NCBI GenBank assembly: GCA_947500845.1
Contig: CANMTP010000001.1
Location: 558,001-622,000, forward strand
DNA from: an uncultured Aquimarina sp.
GTDB taxonomy: Bacteria; Bacteroidota; Bacteroidia; Flavobacteriales; Flavobacteriaceae
Direction of reading: 5' to 3'
Length of the DNA: 64,000 bases
The notes beneath the pieces were generated by a model, which saw nothing but the letters and a program-made list of their open reading frames with translations, was not told the DNA's origin and did no database searches. The position numbers and the translations under genes were made by a program. Position 1 is the first letter of the stretch; each line of letters opens with the position of its first letter. Positions 28,001-35,864 of the stretch are shown piece after piece.

Positions 28001-29285
28001 ATTTGAAAATGGTTTTGCAGGTTGGACACAAGGATCGGGAGACGATTTTGACTGGATTCGTCAATCCGGCGGAACACCATCAAATGGTACAGGACCTTCT
28101 GGAGCAGATCAAGGAAGCTTCTATGTTTATGTGGAAACATCCAATCCAAATAATCCGAATAAATCGTCTATACTGAATTCTCCTTGCTTTGATTTAAACG
28201 GTGAAACGTTAGCAAATTTTGCCTTTAGATATCAAATGACAGGTACAGCTGTGGGGAATTTGAAATTAGAAGCAAGCAATAATAACGGAAGTACTTGGAT
28301 AGAGATTTGGAGCCGATCAGGTAATCAAGGTACCTCTTGGAATAGTGTAGAAGTAGATTTAGCAAGTTATACAGGAGGCACCGTTCAATTTAGGTTTGTA
28401 GGTACTTCAGGAAATTCTTGGTCAGGGGATATGGCTATAGATACTGTTGCACTTACTACTGGTGCTGCACCTGGTGGTGGTGTTACAGGATGTTCTGGCG
28501 GTATAACTTCATTTCCGTATGGAGAAAGTTTTGAAAGTGGTTTAGGAAGCTGGAGTCAAGAATCTGCAGATGATTTCGATTGGATTCGTCAATCAGGAAG
28601 TACACCATCTAGCAATACTGGGCCATCTGCTGCGCAACAAGGAAGTTTCTATGTGTATGTAGAAACCTCTAACCCAAATAATCCAAGTAAGACAACAATT
28701 TTGAACTCTCCATGTTTTAATTTGAGTAGTGCTTCTTCCGCAGATTTTGCTTTTAACTATCAAATGACAGGTAATGCTGTGGGTGAGCTTAAATTAGAAG
28801 CGAGTAACGATAATGGTAGTTCATGGTCTCAAATATGGAGTAGGTCAGGTAATCAAGGAAGTGCATGGAATGGCACAAATATTGATCTTTCTTCATATAT
28901 AGGAAACTCTTTACAGTTGCGTTTTGTAGGTAATTCAGGAAATTCATGGCAAGGAGATATGGCCGTAGATAATATTTCTTTAACAACTACCAATTCAACG
29001 GCAGTAAATAGTAATCTATCTGACCTTACTTTAGATAGCCAGGAAGAAGAACTTTTTGAGATAAGTTTATATCCAAACCCAGTACCAGGAAGTACAATTT
29101 ACATTAGCACTAAGATTACATCCATAATCCATTACCAAATTTACAATGTAGTTGGACAGGTTGTGGGAATTGGTGAGGTTTCTGATAATGGTATCAACAT
29201 TCAGGAGTTATCCAAGGGCTCCTATATAATGGAGTTGAAAATAGAAAACAGTAAGTCTATTATGAAGCGATTTATTGTAAAATAA
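25095..29285 (+). CDS. Large secreted T9SS type-A cargo: BNR propeller, Fn3, two jelly-roll-like modules
   Basis: A 1396-residue secreted protein. It has a hydrophobic N-terminal signal (about residues 8-23), a long region with repeated sialidase/BNR-like motifs such as STDGGASWQ, TNGGNSWSQ and SSDAGASWAN (about 130-850; the sortilin/Vps10 or YCF48-like propeller family), one Fn3 domain (about 858-950), then two tandem modules of 176 residues (start 956 and 1132) and a type-A C-terminal sorting domain from about residue 1323 (SLYPNPVPGS, ending MKRFIVK). The T9SS should export it to the cell surface. The BNR propeller may bind carbohydrate or peptide; no sialidase catalytic set is recognised. 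A terminator follows. Confidence 0.88.
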   Translation: MKRRFIRPLILGFSLITLSVYLLNPSKKQEIKQHNNKQEIVNLRKKHAEYLKNSPFKETLKLSKRERKAQGLPPNRYFEQMWELTINPNSGKTHPENIYKLQKQLKQKFSKRAPGDDINNPWVERGPNDIGGRTRAILFDPNDATNRRVYAGGVSGGLWVNNDITSSISQWSRVQNVPGNLSVTSITVDPRNSNTWYVGTGEQYTAGDVVGNGIYRSTDGGASWQSLNIPAAGDASFNFNASNLFLSGLFYVNDIAAWNNTTQNRTELFVGVGAHVYGDASSPSNWLGLQTAGLYRSIDNGNTWNRIETANLAFDFSGKNYYYIPNDFEIGADNTLWMGTITTPGIGGNGGGRVFSSTNGSTWTEATTSPLADSNRVELEVSSTNSNKMYALTQGSTAPVHIYRTTDKFTTVTETTLPNDADAGIPANDFTRGQSFYDLMIEADPTNDNIVYVGGIDLFRTTNGGNSWSQISKWSNNSGLAGLPVSFVHADQHAMTFRPGNSNQAIFGNDGGVFYASNLSSASTSSVFGARNNNYNVTQYVKAGIGPNGVGDTNGIFTAGAQDNGSQAFRNAVPGINGSEELSDGDGFYTFVDKDGQYMTATFTNNRIYRFSLPWDGRGRRQGGATTLVSEATTGDFVNQMGYDSDANYLLSNASSGGNFAIKTINVAANSNANITNAALTSKPTAFIASPFTNNTWYVGTAGGGLLRLTNVGLGTATWTEITTPFVGSVSSVRMGATANDIMVSIHNYGVTSVWFSSDAGASWANKEGDLPDIPVRDILQNPLDRNEVILATQLGVWVSKNFNTPNPNWTQSYNGMSDASVTSFDYWAINGNDNNNKIIASTYGRGVFTGSFTANIVADDQAPSAPTNLIASNITQTTIDLSWTAATDNVGVSGYDIYLDNALLGTIAGTTSSITGLTANTSYSFFIRAKDAAGNISGNSNTINVTTSPAGGNTGCSGGITSFPYTEGFENGFAGWTQGSGDDFDWIRQSGGTPSNGTGPSGADQGSFYVYVETSNPNNPNKSSILNSPCFDLNGETLANFAFRYQMTGTAVGNLKLEASNNNGSTWIEIWSRSGNQGTSWNSVEVDLASYTGGTVQFRFVGTSGNSWSGDMAIDTVALTTGAAPGGGVTGCSGGITSFPYGESFESGLGSWSQESADDFDWIRQSGSTPSSNTGPSAAQQGSFYVYVETSNPNNPSKTTILNSPCFNLSSASSADFAFNYQMTGNAVGELKLEASNDNGSSWSQIWSRSGNQGSAWNGTNIDLSSYIGNSLQLRFVGNSGNSWQGDMAVDNISLTTTNSTAVNSNLSDLTLDSQEEELFEISLYPNPVPGSTIYISTKITSIIHYQIYNVVGQVVGIGEVSDNGINIQELSKGSYIMELKIENSKSIMKRFIVK
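27960..29002 (+). repeat. Tandem 528-bp in-frame duplication inside the T9SS cargo gene
   Basis: Two copies of a 176-codon unit start at GGATGTTCTGG (27960) and again at 28488, and encode GCSGGITSFPY...WSQ(E/G)S.DDFDWIRQSG. They remain clearly alike at both DNA and protein level (for example YVYVETSNPNNP in both). Each unit has the beta-sandwich character of MAM or similar carbohydrate-binding modules. Confidence 0.85.
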
Positions 29286-29334
29286 GATATAAAATGCTGC
29301 TATTTATTATAATGTTGTTTTCAATAGTTATTTT

Positions 29335-29374
29335 AAAAAAGAAAGCAGGACCTCGAGGTCTTGCTTTCTTTTTT
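29335..29374. terminator. Bidirectional terminator between converging genes
   Basis: A poly-A tract, then GAAAGCA-G-GACCTCGAGGTC-T-TGCTTTC and a T tract make a near-perfect palindrome with T runs on both strands. It can end transcription of the T9SS cargo gene and of the minus-strand gene at 29396. Confidence 0.85.
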
Positions 29375-29395
29375 AAACAAAGTTAATAAGCATTT

Positions 29396-29944
29396 CTATT
29401 TTTGATCTTTAAGCTTGTTAGCTTGTTTTGTCCATTGATCCCTTTCTATACGTCCTGGAAAGAACTTAATCAATTCAGTAACTGTATCAATGTCTTCTTT
29501 TGTAAATCGGCTTATTTGATCAAAAGTAAAAATGCCAATTTCATTTAATTTTTTCTCGATAAAAGGACCAATCCCGCTGATTAACTTTAAGTCATCCTTC
29601 TGAGATGCATCAGCCTTACCAAAACTATCAAAATTCAATGTGGGAGCTTCTTTTTTAGTAGTATCATTATTGGTTACTGCTACACCGCCATGATCTCTGG
29701 TTTTTATTGCTTTGATTTTATTACCAGGTTGTTGGTCATCAGAAACAGAAGGAGTAGAGAAGGTAGTTTTTGCTTTTGCATTTCCCGTATTTCGTAATCG
29801 CGTATTCTCTCTATTACATTCTTCAAGCTCTGACTTATATTTATTCTTGAGTGTCCATTTTGATAAGAACCATCCTAGTAAAAAAGCTAGAATTAATAAT
29901 AATAATAGACACCACCAATTTGCTTCATTTAAAAAATCTAACAT
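29396..29944 (-). CDS. Membrane-anchored protein with C-terminal helix-hairpin-helix-like domain
   Basis: A 182-residue protein. One N-terminal transmembrane helix (WWCLLLLLILAFLLGWFLS, residues about 10-28) is followed by a charged coiled-coil-like segment (KSELEECNRENTRLRN), a linker, and a C-terminal domain of about 60 residues, DDLKLISGIGPFIEKKLNEIG, that has the helix-hairpin-helix 'GIG' signature seen in DUF4332-like and L21-associated domains. It is 13 bases downstream of the OmpA-family gene on the same strand, so the two may act together at the envelope. Function unknown. Confidence 0.7.
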   Translation of the reverse strand: MLDFLNEANWWCLLLLLILAFLLGWFLSKWTLKNKYKSELEECNRENTRLRNTGNAKAKTTFSTPSVSDDQQPGNKIKAIKTRDHGGVAVTNNDTTKKEAPTLNFDSFGKADASQKDDLKLISGIGPFIEKKLNEIGIFTFDQISRFTKEDIDTVTELIKFFPGRIERDQWTKQANKLKDQK

Positions 29945-29957
29945 AATTGTATCTTGT

Positions 29958-30884
29958 TTAGTTTACAGTTATTTCTATTCTTCTGTTTTTTGCTCTGTTT
30001 TCTTCACTATTATTTGGAACCAGTGGACTTGACTCTCCACGCGATAAGACAACAATCTCATTGTTCTTTATACCTTGGGAAATAAAATAGTTTTTAACGT
30101 GAATTGCTCTTTCTTGCCCATACCATAAATTAGCTTCTTCTTCTCCAATATCATCAGTGTGACCAATGATCTGGATTTTTTTATTAGGATATTTTGAAAG
30201 GTAATTTTTAAGCTCTAAAACATAATTCACTAACATAGGGTCTGGTTTAAAAGTTTTTTGGCCAAAACTAGAGTATAGTGTTCTATTGGCGACACTTTTT
30301 TCTATCTCTTCTATTCGAGATGTATCCAGGGTTTTGAAGTTCAATAAAATTCCGCCTTGATATTTACCATCACTATTGTACTTAAAATCGTTTGTATAAG
30401 CTTTGGAAACAATGCGATTGGGATTAACTCCTGAATTAATAAGAATATCCTTTATAGTATTAGCTCTAGATAATCCAAAGCCGGATTGATTTTCCTTTTC
30501 TGAAAGACTTTCATAGCCTGAAATGATCAGTTCTTGGTTTTGATATTGACCTAAATAATCTATAATATGATCTTTAAACTCGACTAAAGAATCAGGAATA
30601 AACACATCTGCATTGTTTTGATTAATCCGAGAATTATCAGAGAATGAGAATAATTCTTGATTACCATTACCTTTCACAACTAATCCAGCGGTAACTTTAC
30701 CAGTTTTTGCAATGCTATCTTCGTATGCTTTTTTGGCGAGAGCGTTAGCGTCTGGATTTGATTTTTCTTTAACTATTGTAGGGTCTTCATCTATGTTTTT
30801 TGCACACCAATTACAGGAATAATACGACCATAATCCTAACCATGCAAACAATAATAAAATGAGTAAAGAGATAAAATATTTCAT
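29958..30884 (-). CDS. OmpA-family protein with two OmpA-like modules
   Basis: A 308-residue protein with an N-terminal membrane/signal segment. The C-terminal module (about 205-308) has a full OmpA signature, IIGHTDDIGEEEANLWYGQERA and NRRIEI. A second, degenerate module precedes it (about 90-185: ELIISGYESLSEKENQSG and LSRANTIKDIL), so this looks like a tandem duplication within the protein. OmpA-like domains bind peptidoglycan; the N-terminal helix with three cysteines (CNWC and an upstream C) suggests an inner-membrane anchor or lipid attachment. The downstream partner is the HhH protein. Confidence 0.8.
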   Translation of the reverse strand: MKYFISLLILLLFAWLGLWSYYSCNWCAKNIDEDPTIVKEKSNPDANALAKKAYEDSIAKTGKVTAGLVVKGNGNQELFSFSDNSRINQNNADVFIPDSLVEFKDHIIDYLGQYQNQELIISGYESLSEKENQSGFGLSRANTIKDILINSGVNPNRIVSKAYTNDFKYNSDGKYQGGILLNFKTLDTSRIEEIEKSVANRTLYSSFGQKTFKPDPMLVNYVLELKNYLSKYPNKKIQIIGHTDDIGEEEANLWYGQERAIHVKNYFISQGIKNNEIVVLSRGESSPLVPNNSEENRAKNRRIEITVN

Positions 30885-31058
30885 ATAGTATGATTAGTGT
30901 TAGTTACTTAAAGTTATGAAAATCATTTATAATCAAATCATTATAAGATTCAAATTCTAAAAATTTATATCGAAAAAAAGATTAATTGCAAAAAATTTAG
31001 ATGAAATGCGTTTCAAAAAAAAAATTTTTATAAATTCGCAGTGTATTAAAAAAATCCA

Positions 31059-31115
31059 ATGAGAACTTTATTTATACATCATCATCATTCTTATATCTTC
31101 GCTCAGGCGTGGTAA
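31059..31115 (+). CDS. hisL: Histidine operon leader peptide
   Basis: An 18-codon ORF encodes MRTLFIHHHHSYIFAQAW. The four adjacent His codons (CAT, 31077-31088) are the signature of a his attenuation leader, in which ribosome stalling on scarce His-tRNA sets the fold of the downstream RNA. It lies 114 bases upstream of hisG and ends just before the attenuator. It is too short for ordinary gene calling. A weak promoter-like TAAATTCG lies at 31031-31038. Confidence 0.85.
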   Translation: MRTLFIHHHHSYIFAQAW

Positions 31116-31179
31116 GTTTGGTATGTGTATAATACAACTATAATTTATAACCCGTTTGAGATGCTCAAACGGGTTTTTT
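31102..31179 (+). terminator. Histidine attenuator with competing antiterminator
   Basis: The terminator stem AACCCGTTTGAG (31149-31160) / CTCAAACGGGTT (31164-31175) is 12 bp, perfect, with an ATG triloop and a T6 run to 31179. An alternative pairing is available: the last codons of the leader ORF (31102-31113, CTCAGGCGTGGT) can pair with 31150-31160 for 11 bp including two G-U pairs and one bulged base. Stalling at His codons leaves 31102-31113 free and favours antitermination; a ribosome reaching the stop codon covers it and the terminator forms. Confidence 0.8.
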
Positions 31180-31229
31180 GTTTCAATTGGACCTGTTTGA
31201 ATGGATCAGACTCAACAACAAAAAATAAC

Positions 31230-32087
31230 ATGTCAAAAATTAAAATTGCTATACAAAAAAGCGGTCGTCTTAATGAAGATTCTGTAAGAATTCTAAAGGA
31301 CTGTGGTATCTCTATTGATAATGGAAAAGATCAATTAAAAGCTCAAACCAGAAATTTTCCGATGGAGGTTATGTTTTTACGCAATGGTGATATTCCTCAA
31401 TATCTTAGAGATGGTGTAGTGGATATTGCAATTATTGGTGAAAATGTGCTTATCGAAAAAGGGAAAGATATCTCTATTGCAGAGCGACTTAACTTTTCTA
31501 AGTGTAAAGTTTCGCTGGCAGTGCCAAAAGATTTTGAATACAACTCGATTAATGATCTCGATGGGAAAAGAATAGCCACTTCGTATCCTAATACGGTAAA
31601 TGAATATTTGGATCGACAAGGAATTTCGGCAGAGCTACACCAAATTTCAGGATCTGTAGAGATTGCACCTAATATAGGATTGGCAGATGCTATCTGTGAT
31701 ATAGTTTCCAGTGGGAGTACTTTGTTTAAGAATAATCTAAAAGAGGTAGAAGTAATGCTTACTTCAGAAGCTGTACTTGCTGTCTCCCCAAAGATTTCAG
31801 AAGAAAACAAAAAACTCCTTGAGAAACTTCGGTTTAGGATCAAAGCGGTTTTAAAAGCTCGTAATTCTAAATATGTACTGCTTAATGCTCCAAATGATAA
31901 GATCGAGGATATTGTAAAAATACTTCCGGGGATGAGAAGCCCAACAGTTTTACCATTGGCAGAAAAAGGGTGGAGTTCTATCCATACAGTCGTAGAAAAG
32001 AATAAATTTTGGGATATTTTGGATGAATTAAAAGCAGAAGGCGCCGAGGGAATTTTGGTTTGTCCTATTGAGAAAATGGTGTTGTAA
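31230..32087 (+). CDS. hisG: ATP phosphoribosyltransferase (long form)
   Basis: A 285-residue HisG, first and feedback-controlled step of histidine biosynthesis, joining ATP and PRPP. KIKIAIQKSGRLNEDS opens the catalytic domain, and a phosphate-loop-like DAICDIVSSGSTLFKN follows. The C-terminal 75 residues (APNDKIEDIVKILPGMRSPT) form the regulatory domain that binds histidine in the long form, so no HisZ is needed. The ORF extends in frame to 31125, but that extension runs through the attenuator and is not coding; I place the start at the ATG at 31230. Confidence 0.96.
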   Translation: MSKIKIAIQKSGRLNEDSVRILKDCGISIDNGKDQLKAQTRNFPMEVMFLRNGDIPQYLRDGVVDIAIIGENVLIEKGKDISIAERLNFSKCKVSLAVPKDFEYNSINDLDGKRIATSYPNTVNEYLDRQGISAELHQISGSVEIAPNIGLADAICDIVSSGSTLFKNNLKEVEVMLTSEAVLAVSPKISEENKKLLEKLRFRIKAVLKARNSKYVLLNAPNDKIEDIVKILPGMRSPTVLPLAEKGWSSIHTVVEKNKFWDILDELKAEGAEGILVCPIEKMVL

Positions 32088-32106
32088 TTTTAATGATAAA
32101 GAGAGA

Positions 32107-33390
32107 ATGAAAAAGATATATAATCCCAGAAAGGATACCTGGTCAAAATTATTGGAAAGGCCAACCCAAACAGTAGCCGATATTGAAGAAACTGTACTAT
32201 CGGTTTTCAATGAAATTAAAACTGAAGGAGATTTTGCCGTTGCGCGCTACACCAAAAAGTTTGACAAGGTAATTATTGAGGATATTTTGGTTTCTCAAAA
32301 TGAGATTGAAGAAGCATCTCAACTTATAAGTGAGGAGTTAAAAGAGGCGATACGTAGTGCAAAGTCTAATATTGAAAAGTTCCATGCTGCTCAGAAAACT
32401 GATAAAATTTTCGTTGAAACTACAAATGGAGTTTCTTGTTGGCAGGAAAAAAGACCAATTCAAAAAGTAGGTTTATACATCCCTGGAGGGACTGCACCCT
32501 TATTTTCTACAATTTTAATGTTAGCTGTACCGGCTAATTTGGCAAGATGTAAAGAAATTGTTTTATGCTCGCCACCAAATAAAGAAGGAAACATCGATCC
32601 GGCTATTTTGTATACAGCAAGTCTTTGTGGCGTCACAAGAATTTGTAAAGTAGGAGGTATTCAGGCGATAGCAGCGATGACTTTTGGTACGGAAAGCATT
32701 CCGCAAGTATATAAAATATTTGGACCCGGAAATCAATTTGTTACTGTGGCGAAACAATTAGCAACCAAATTTGGGGTAGCTATAGATATGCCGGCAGGAC
32801 CTAGTGAATTATTGATCGTTGCAGATGATACGGCCAATGCCGCTTTTGTAGCTTCAGATTTATTGAGTCAGGCAGAACATGGCAAAGATAGCCAGGTAAT
32901 TTTGGTTGCTACTTCTAAAAAAATAATCGATAATGTAGAGCAGGAAGTAGAGAAGCAACTTTCAAAATTACCTAGAAAAGAAATTGCAACTGCGGCGATA
33001 GCAAATTCAAAGCTTATTTATGTGGAAAATGATCAGGAAGCTTTAGAAATGATAAATGAATATGGTCCTGAACATTTTATAGTTTGCGTAGCTAATGAAG
33101 ATTTTTATGTTGATAATATAGCAAATGCAGGATCAGTTTTTATAGGAAACTACACTCCTGAGAGTGCAGGAGATTATGCTTCAGGTACAAATCATACACT
33201 ACCAACAAATGGATATGCAAAACAGTACAGTGGTGTCAATCTGGATAGTTTTATGAAATCAATGACATTTCAGAAGATATCAGAAAAAGGAATCCAAAAT
33301 ATCGGCAACGCTATAGAACTTATGGCAGCCGCAGAAGGTTTGCAAGCACATAAAAATGCGGTAACCTTGAGATTAGAAAGTTTAAAATAA
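32107..33390 (+). CDS. hisD: Histidinol dehydrogenase
   Basis: A 427-residue NAD-dependent enzyme for the last two oxidations to histidine. The signatures PGGTAPLFSTILMLAVPA, DMPAGPSELLIVAD with LLSQAEHG (zinc site) and YGPEHFIV (catalytic Glu and His) are all present. The upstream in-frame ATG at 32068 overlaps hisG; the ATG at 32107, 19 bases after the hisG stop and with AAAGAGAGA before it, gives the normal N-terminus. Confidence 0.96.
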   Translation: MKKIYNPRKDTWSKLLERPTQTVADIEETVLSVFNEIKTEGDFAVARYTKKFDKVIIEDILVSQNEIEEASQLISEELKEAIRSAKSNIEKFHAAQKTDKIFVETTNGVSCWQEKRPIQKVGLYIPGGTAPLFSTILMLAVPANLARCKEIVLCSPPNKEGNIDPAILYTASLCGVTRICKVGGIQAIAAMTFGTESIPQVYKIFGPGNQFVTVAKQLATKFGVAIDMPAGPSELLIVADDTANAAFVASDLLSQAEHGKDSQVILVATSKKIIDNVEQEVEKQLSKLPRKEIATAAIANSKLIYVENDQEALEMINEYGPEHFIVCVANEDFYVDNIANAGSVFIGNYTPESAGDYASGTNHTLPTNGYAKQYSGVNLDSFMKSMTFQKISEKGIQNIGNAIELMAAAEGLQAHKNAVTLRLESLK

Positions 33391-33399
33391 TCTTGTTGC

Positions 33400-33464
33400 G
33401 TCACCTTGAACTTGAAACATTGGAAATCTAAAGTAATAAGATCCTGAAACGAGTTCAGGATGAC
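33400..33464. repeat. REP-like palindromes in the hisD-hisC gap
   Basis: A 25-base palindrome at 33440-33464 (ATCCTGAA-ACGAG-TTCAGGAT, ending GATGAC) is on the minus orientation. A degraded copy, GTCACCTTGAACTTG and so on, lies in opposite orientation at 33400-33428, giving an inverted doublet. The family is GTCATCCTGAAC...GTTCAGGATC, well known from other Bacteroidota genomes. The 5' copy is weak and could be chance. Confidence 0.65.
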
Positions 33465-33472
33465 TTGAATTT

Positions 33473-34522
33473 ATGAAAACAAAACAATTCGACATAAAAC
33501 AATTAGCCAGAGAAAGTATATTAAGGCTAAAGCCATATTCATCTGCTCGGGATGAGTATGTAAGCGATGGATCAAAAATGATTTTTCTGGATGCCAATGA
33601 GAACCCATTTGAAAATGGCGTCAATAGATATCCGGATCCGCAACAAAGAAATCTTAAAAAGGTTTTAGCAGAACAAAAAGGAGTTTCAATAAATAATGTA
33701 TTATTAGGCAATGGAAGTGACGAAGTACTGGATCTTATTTTCAGAGCTTTTTGCGAACCAAAAATTGATAATATAATCACCTTGCCACCAACATACGGAA
33801 TGTATAAAGTGTTGGCAAGTATCAATAACGTAGCCGAACAGGAAGTTTTATTAACCAAAAGTTTCCAACCTAATGTCGAAGCTATTTTGGAAGCTGTAGA
33901 TCAAAATACTAAAATTATTTTTCTATGCTCGCCAAACAATCCAACCGGGAACTCTTTTTCCGTCGAGAATATAACACAGATTTTAAAAGAGTTTAATGGG
34001 TTAGTAGTAATTGATGAGGCATATATTGATTTTTCAGATAAAGAAAGCTGGCTTAAAAAAATAGGAGAGTATCCGAATCTTGTAGTTACGCAAACATTAT
34101 CAAAGGCCTATGGGCTTGCAGGAATACGACTAGGAATATGCTATGGATCAAAAGAAGTAATCGAGATTCTTAACAAAATAAAACCTCCTTACAATGTAAA
34201 TGAGTTAACTCAAAAACGAGCGTTAGAACGTGTCGTGAATCAAGATCAAATAAAACTGGAAGTTTCTGAGATTTTGAGAGAAAGAAAAAATCTTTCAGAG
34301 GCACTACGAGACATATCTTTTGTAAATGAAATTTATGAAAGTGACGCAAATTTTATTTTGGTAAAGGTTGATAATGCTAGTAAACGGTATAATCAATTGC
34401 TCGAAAAAGGGATTGTGATCCGAAATCGTAGTACCCAGCCTTTATGCGAAAACACACTTAGATTTACAGTGGGTACCGATGAAGAAAATAAGAATTTAAT
34501 TGAAGTTTTAAAAAACTTGTAA
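33473..34522 (+). CDS. hisC: Histidinol-phosphate aminotransferase
   Basis: A 349-residue fold-type I PLP enzyme converting imidazole acetol phosphate to histidinol phosphate. Visible are LDANENPFENGVNRYPDP, LLGNGSDEVLDLIFRAF, CSPNNPTGN, VIDEAYIDF and the PLP lysine in TLSKAYGLAGIRLG (Ser-Lys). Length and N-terminus are normal for HisC. Confidence 0.96.
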   Translation: MKTKQFDIKQLARESILRLKPYSSARDEYVSDGSKMIFLDANENPFENGVNRYPDPQQRNLKKVLAEQKGVSINNVLLGNGSDEVLDLIFRAFCEPKIDNIITLPPTYGMYKVLASINNVAEQEVLLTKSFQPNVEAILEAVDQNTKIIFLCSPNNPTGNSFSVENITQILKEFNGLVVIDEAYIDFSDKESWLKKIGEYPNLVVTQTLSKAYGLAGIRLGICYGSKEVIEILNKIKPPYNVNELTQKRALERVVNQDQIKLEVSEILRERKNLSEALRDISFVNEIYESDANFILVKVDNASKRYNQLLEKGIVIRNRSTQPLCENTLRFTVGTDEENKNLIEVLKNL

Positions 34523-34524
34523 TT

Positions 34525-34628
34525 GTCATTCCGGACTCGATCCGGAATCAAAAAGTAATTGAAAGTATAATTTAAAAAATATTCTAGCCGGAGTTTATCC
34601 TGAGCGAGAGACGAAGGGCTGGAATGAC
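34525..34628. repeat. REP-like doublet in the hisC-hisB gap
   Basis: A perfect palindrome, GTCATTCCGGA-CTCGA-TCCGGAATC in outline, occupies 34525-34549. An opposite-facing element ends with GGAATGAC at 34621-34628 and contains the dispersed-repeat text CCTGAGCGAGAGACGAAGGG. The two face each other across about 34 bases. Confidence 0.75.
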
Positions 34629-34634
34629 AAAATA

Positions 34635-35771
34635 ATGAAAAAGAAAGTACTATTCATAGATCGTGATGGAACGATGATCAAAGAAACGGCAGACGAACAG
34701 ATAGATGCCTTCGAAAAAATGATATTCTATCCCAAAGCATTTACATATTTGGGGAAAATTGCTCAGGAGTTAGATTATGAACTCGTGATGATCACAAATC
34801 AAGATGGATTGGGAACAGAATCTTTTCCCGAAGAAACATTTTGGCCTGTACATAATTTTATAATGAAATCTTTCGAAAATGAAGGGGTAGTTTTTGACAA
34901 GGTTTTTTTGGATAGAACATTTCCGCATGAAAAGGCCAATACAAGAAAACCGGGCACGGGATTGTTAACCGAGTATTTTTCTGAGGAGTATGATTTGGAA
35001 AATTCATTTGTAATTGGCGATCGACTAACCGATATGGAGCTGGCTAAAAATCTGGGTGCGAAGGGCATTTTTATTAATGACAATACCAACTTGGGTACCG
35101 GTGAAATTACTACTAAAAAGGAAGAGCTCAATCAGCACATTGCATTAGAAAGTAACGATTGGCAAAAGATTTATGAGTTTTTGAAACTGAATGATCGTGT
35201 GGCTGAGATTTCAAGAAAGACTAATGAGACCGATATCTATATTAAACTAAATCTTGATGGCACTGGGAAAAGTGATATTGAAACAGGACTAGAATTTTTT
35301 GATCATATGCTGGATCAAATTGCTCGTCATGGCCAAATGGATCTGGATATAAAAGTAAAAGGAGATCTAGAAGTTGACGAACATCATACTATTGAGGATA
35401 CCGCTATTGCACTTGGAGAAGTTTTTAGTAAAGCACTGAATAATAAGTTAGGAATAGAGCGCTATGGGTTTTGTTTGCCTATGGATGATTGCTTAGCACA
35501 AGTAGCCATTGATTTTGGTGGTCGTAACTGGTTAGTCTGGGAGGCTGATTTTAAAAGAGAAATGATTGGGAAGATGCCTACCGAAATGTTTTATCACTTT
35601 TTTAAATCGTTTACAGACGGAGCTAAAGCCAATTTAAATGTAAAAGCAGAAGGAACCAATGAACACCATAAGATTGAAGCCATATTTAAAGCCTTTGCCA
35701 AGGCAATTAAAGTTGCGGTAAAACGTGATCCAGAAAAAATGATTTTACCAAGTACAAAAGGAATGCTGTAA
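34635..35771 (+). CDS. hisB: Bifunctional histidinol-phosphatase / imidazoleglycerol-phosphate dehydratase
   Basis: A 378-residue fusion. Residues 1-165 are a HAD phosphatase (DRDGTMIKE nucleophile motif, [23 protein letters not shown]). Residues about 185-378 are the dehydratase with metal-binding His/Glu motifs [14 protein letters not shown] and [14 protein letters not shown] and the second pair [14 protein letters not shown]. The same fusion occurs in enterobacteria and is usual in Bacteroidota. Confidence 0.96.
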   Translation: MKKKVLFIDRDGTMIKETADEQIDAFEKMIFYPKAFTYLGKIAQELDYELVMITNQDGLGTESFPEETFWPVHNFIMKSFENEGVVFDKVFLDRTFPHEKANTRKPGTGLLTEYFSEEYDLENSFVIGDRLTDMELAKNLGAKGIFINDNTNLGTGEITTKKEELNQHIALESNDWQKIYEFLKLNDRVAEISRKTNETDIYIKLNLDGTGKSDIETGLEFFDHMLDQIARHGQMDLDIKVKGDLEVDEHHTIEDTAIALGEVFSKALNNKLGIERYGFCLPMDDCLAQVAIDFGGRNWLVWEADFKREMIGKMPTEMFYHFFKSFTDGAKANLNVKAEGTNEHHKIEAIFKAFAKAIKVAVKRDPEKMILPSTKGML

Positions 35772-35781
35772 AAACTCTTTT

Positions 35782-35856
35782 GTCATTCTGGTGAAGGCCG
35801 GAATCTAAAATATAAATAAAAGATCAATCAAAAAGACGCAGTCTATGCTGCAATGA
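35782..35856. repeat. REP-like elements in the hisB-hisH gap
   Basis: A 24-base palindrome GTCATTC...GGAATC occupies 35782-35805. A degenerate partner facing the other way (GCAGTCTATGCTGC then AATGA) lies at 35835-35856 and contributes the in-frame ATG at 35853 just upstream of hisH. Confidence 0.55.
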
Positions 35857-35864
35857 AATATAAA

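Noticed and set aside
31125..31229. In-frame N-terminal extension of hisG
   Set aside because: It runs through the attenuator stem and has no HisG-like sequence; the ATG at 31230 gives the conserved start.
32068..32106. Upstream in-frame start of hisD
   Set aside because: It overlaps the hisG 3' end and adds residues unlike HisD; 32107 is preceded by purine-rich sequence.
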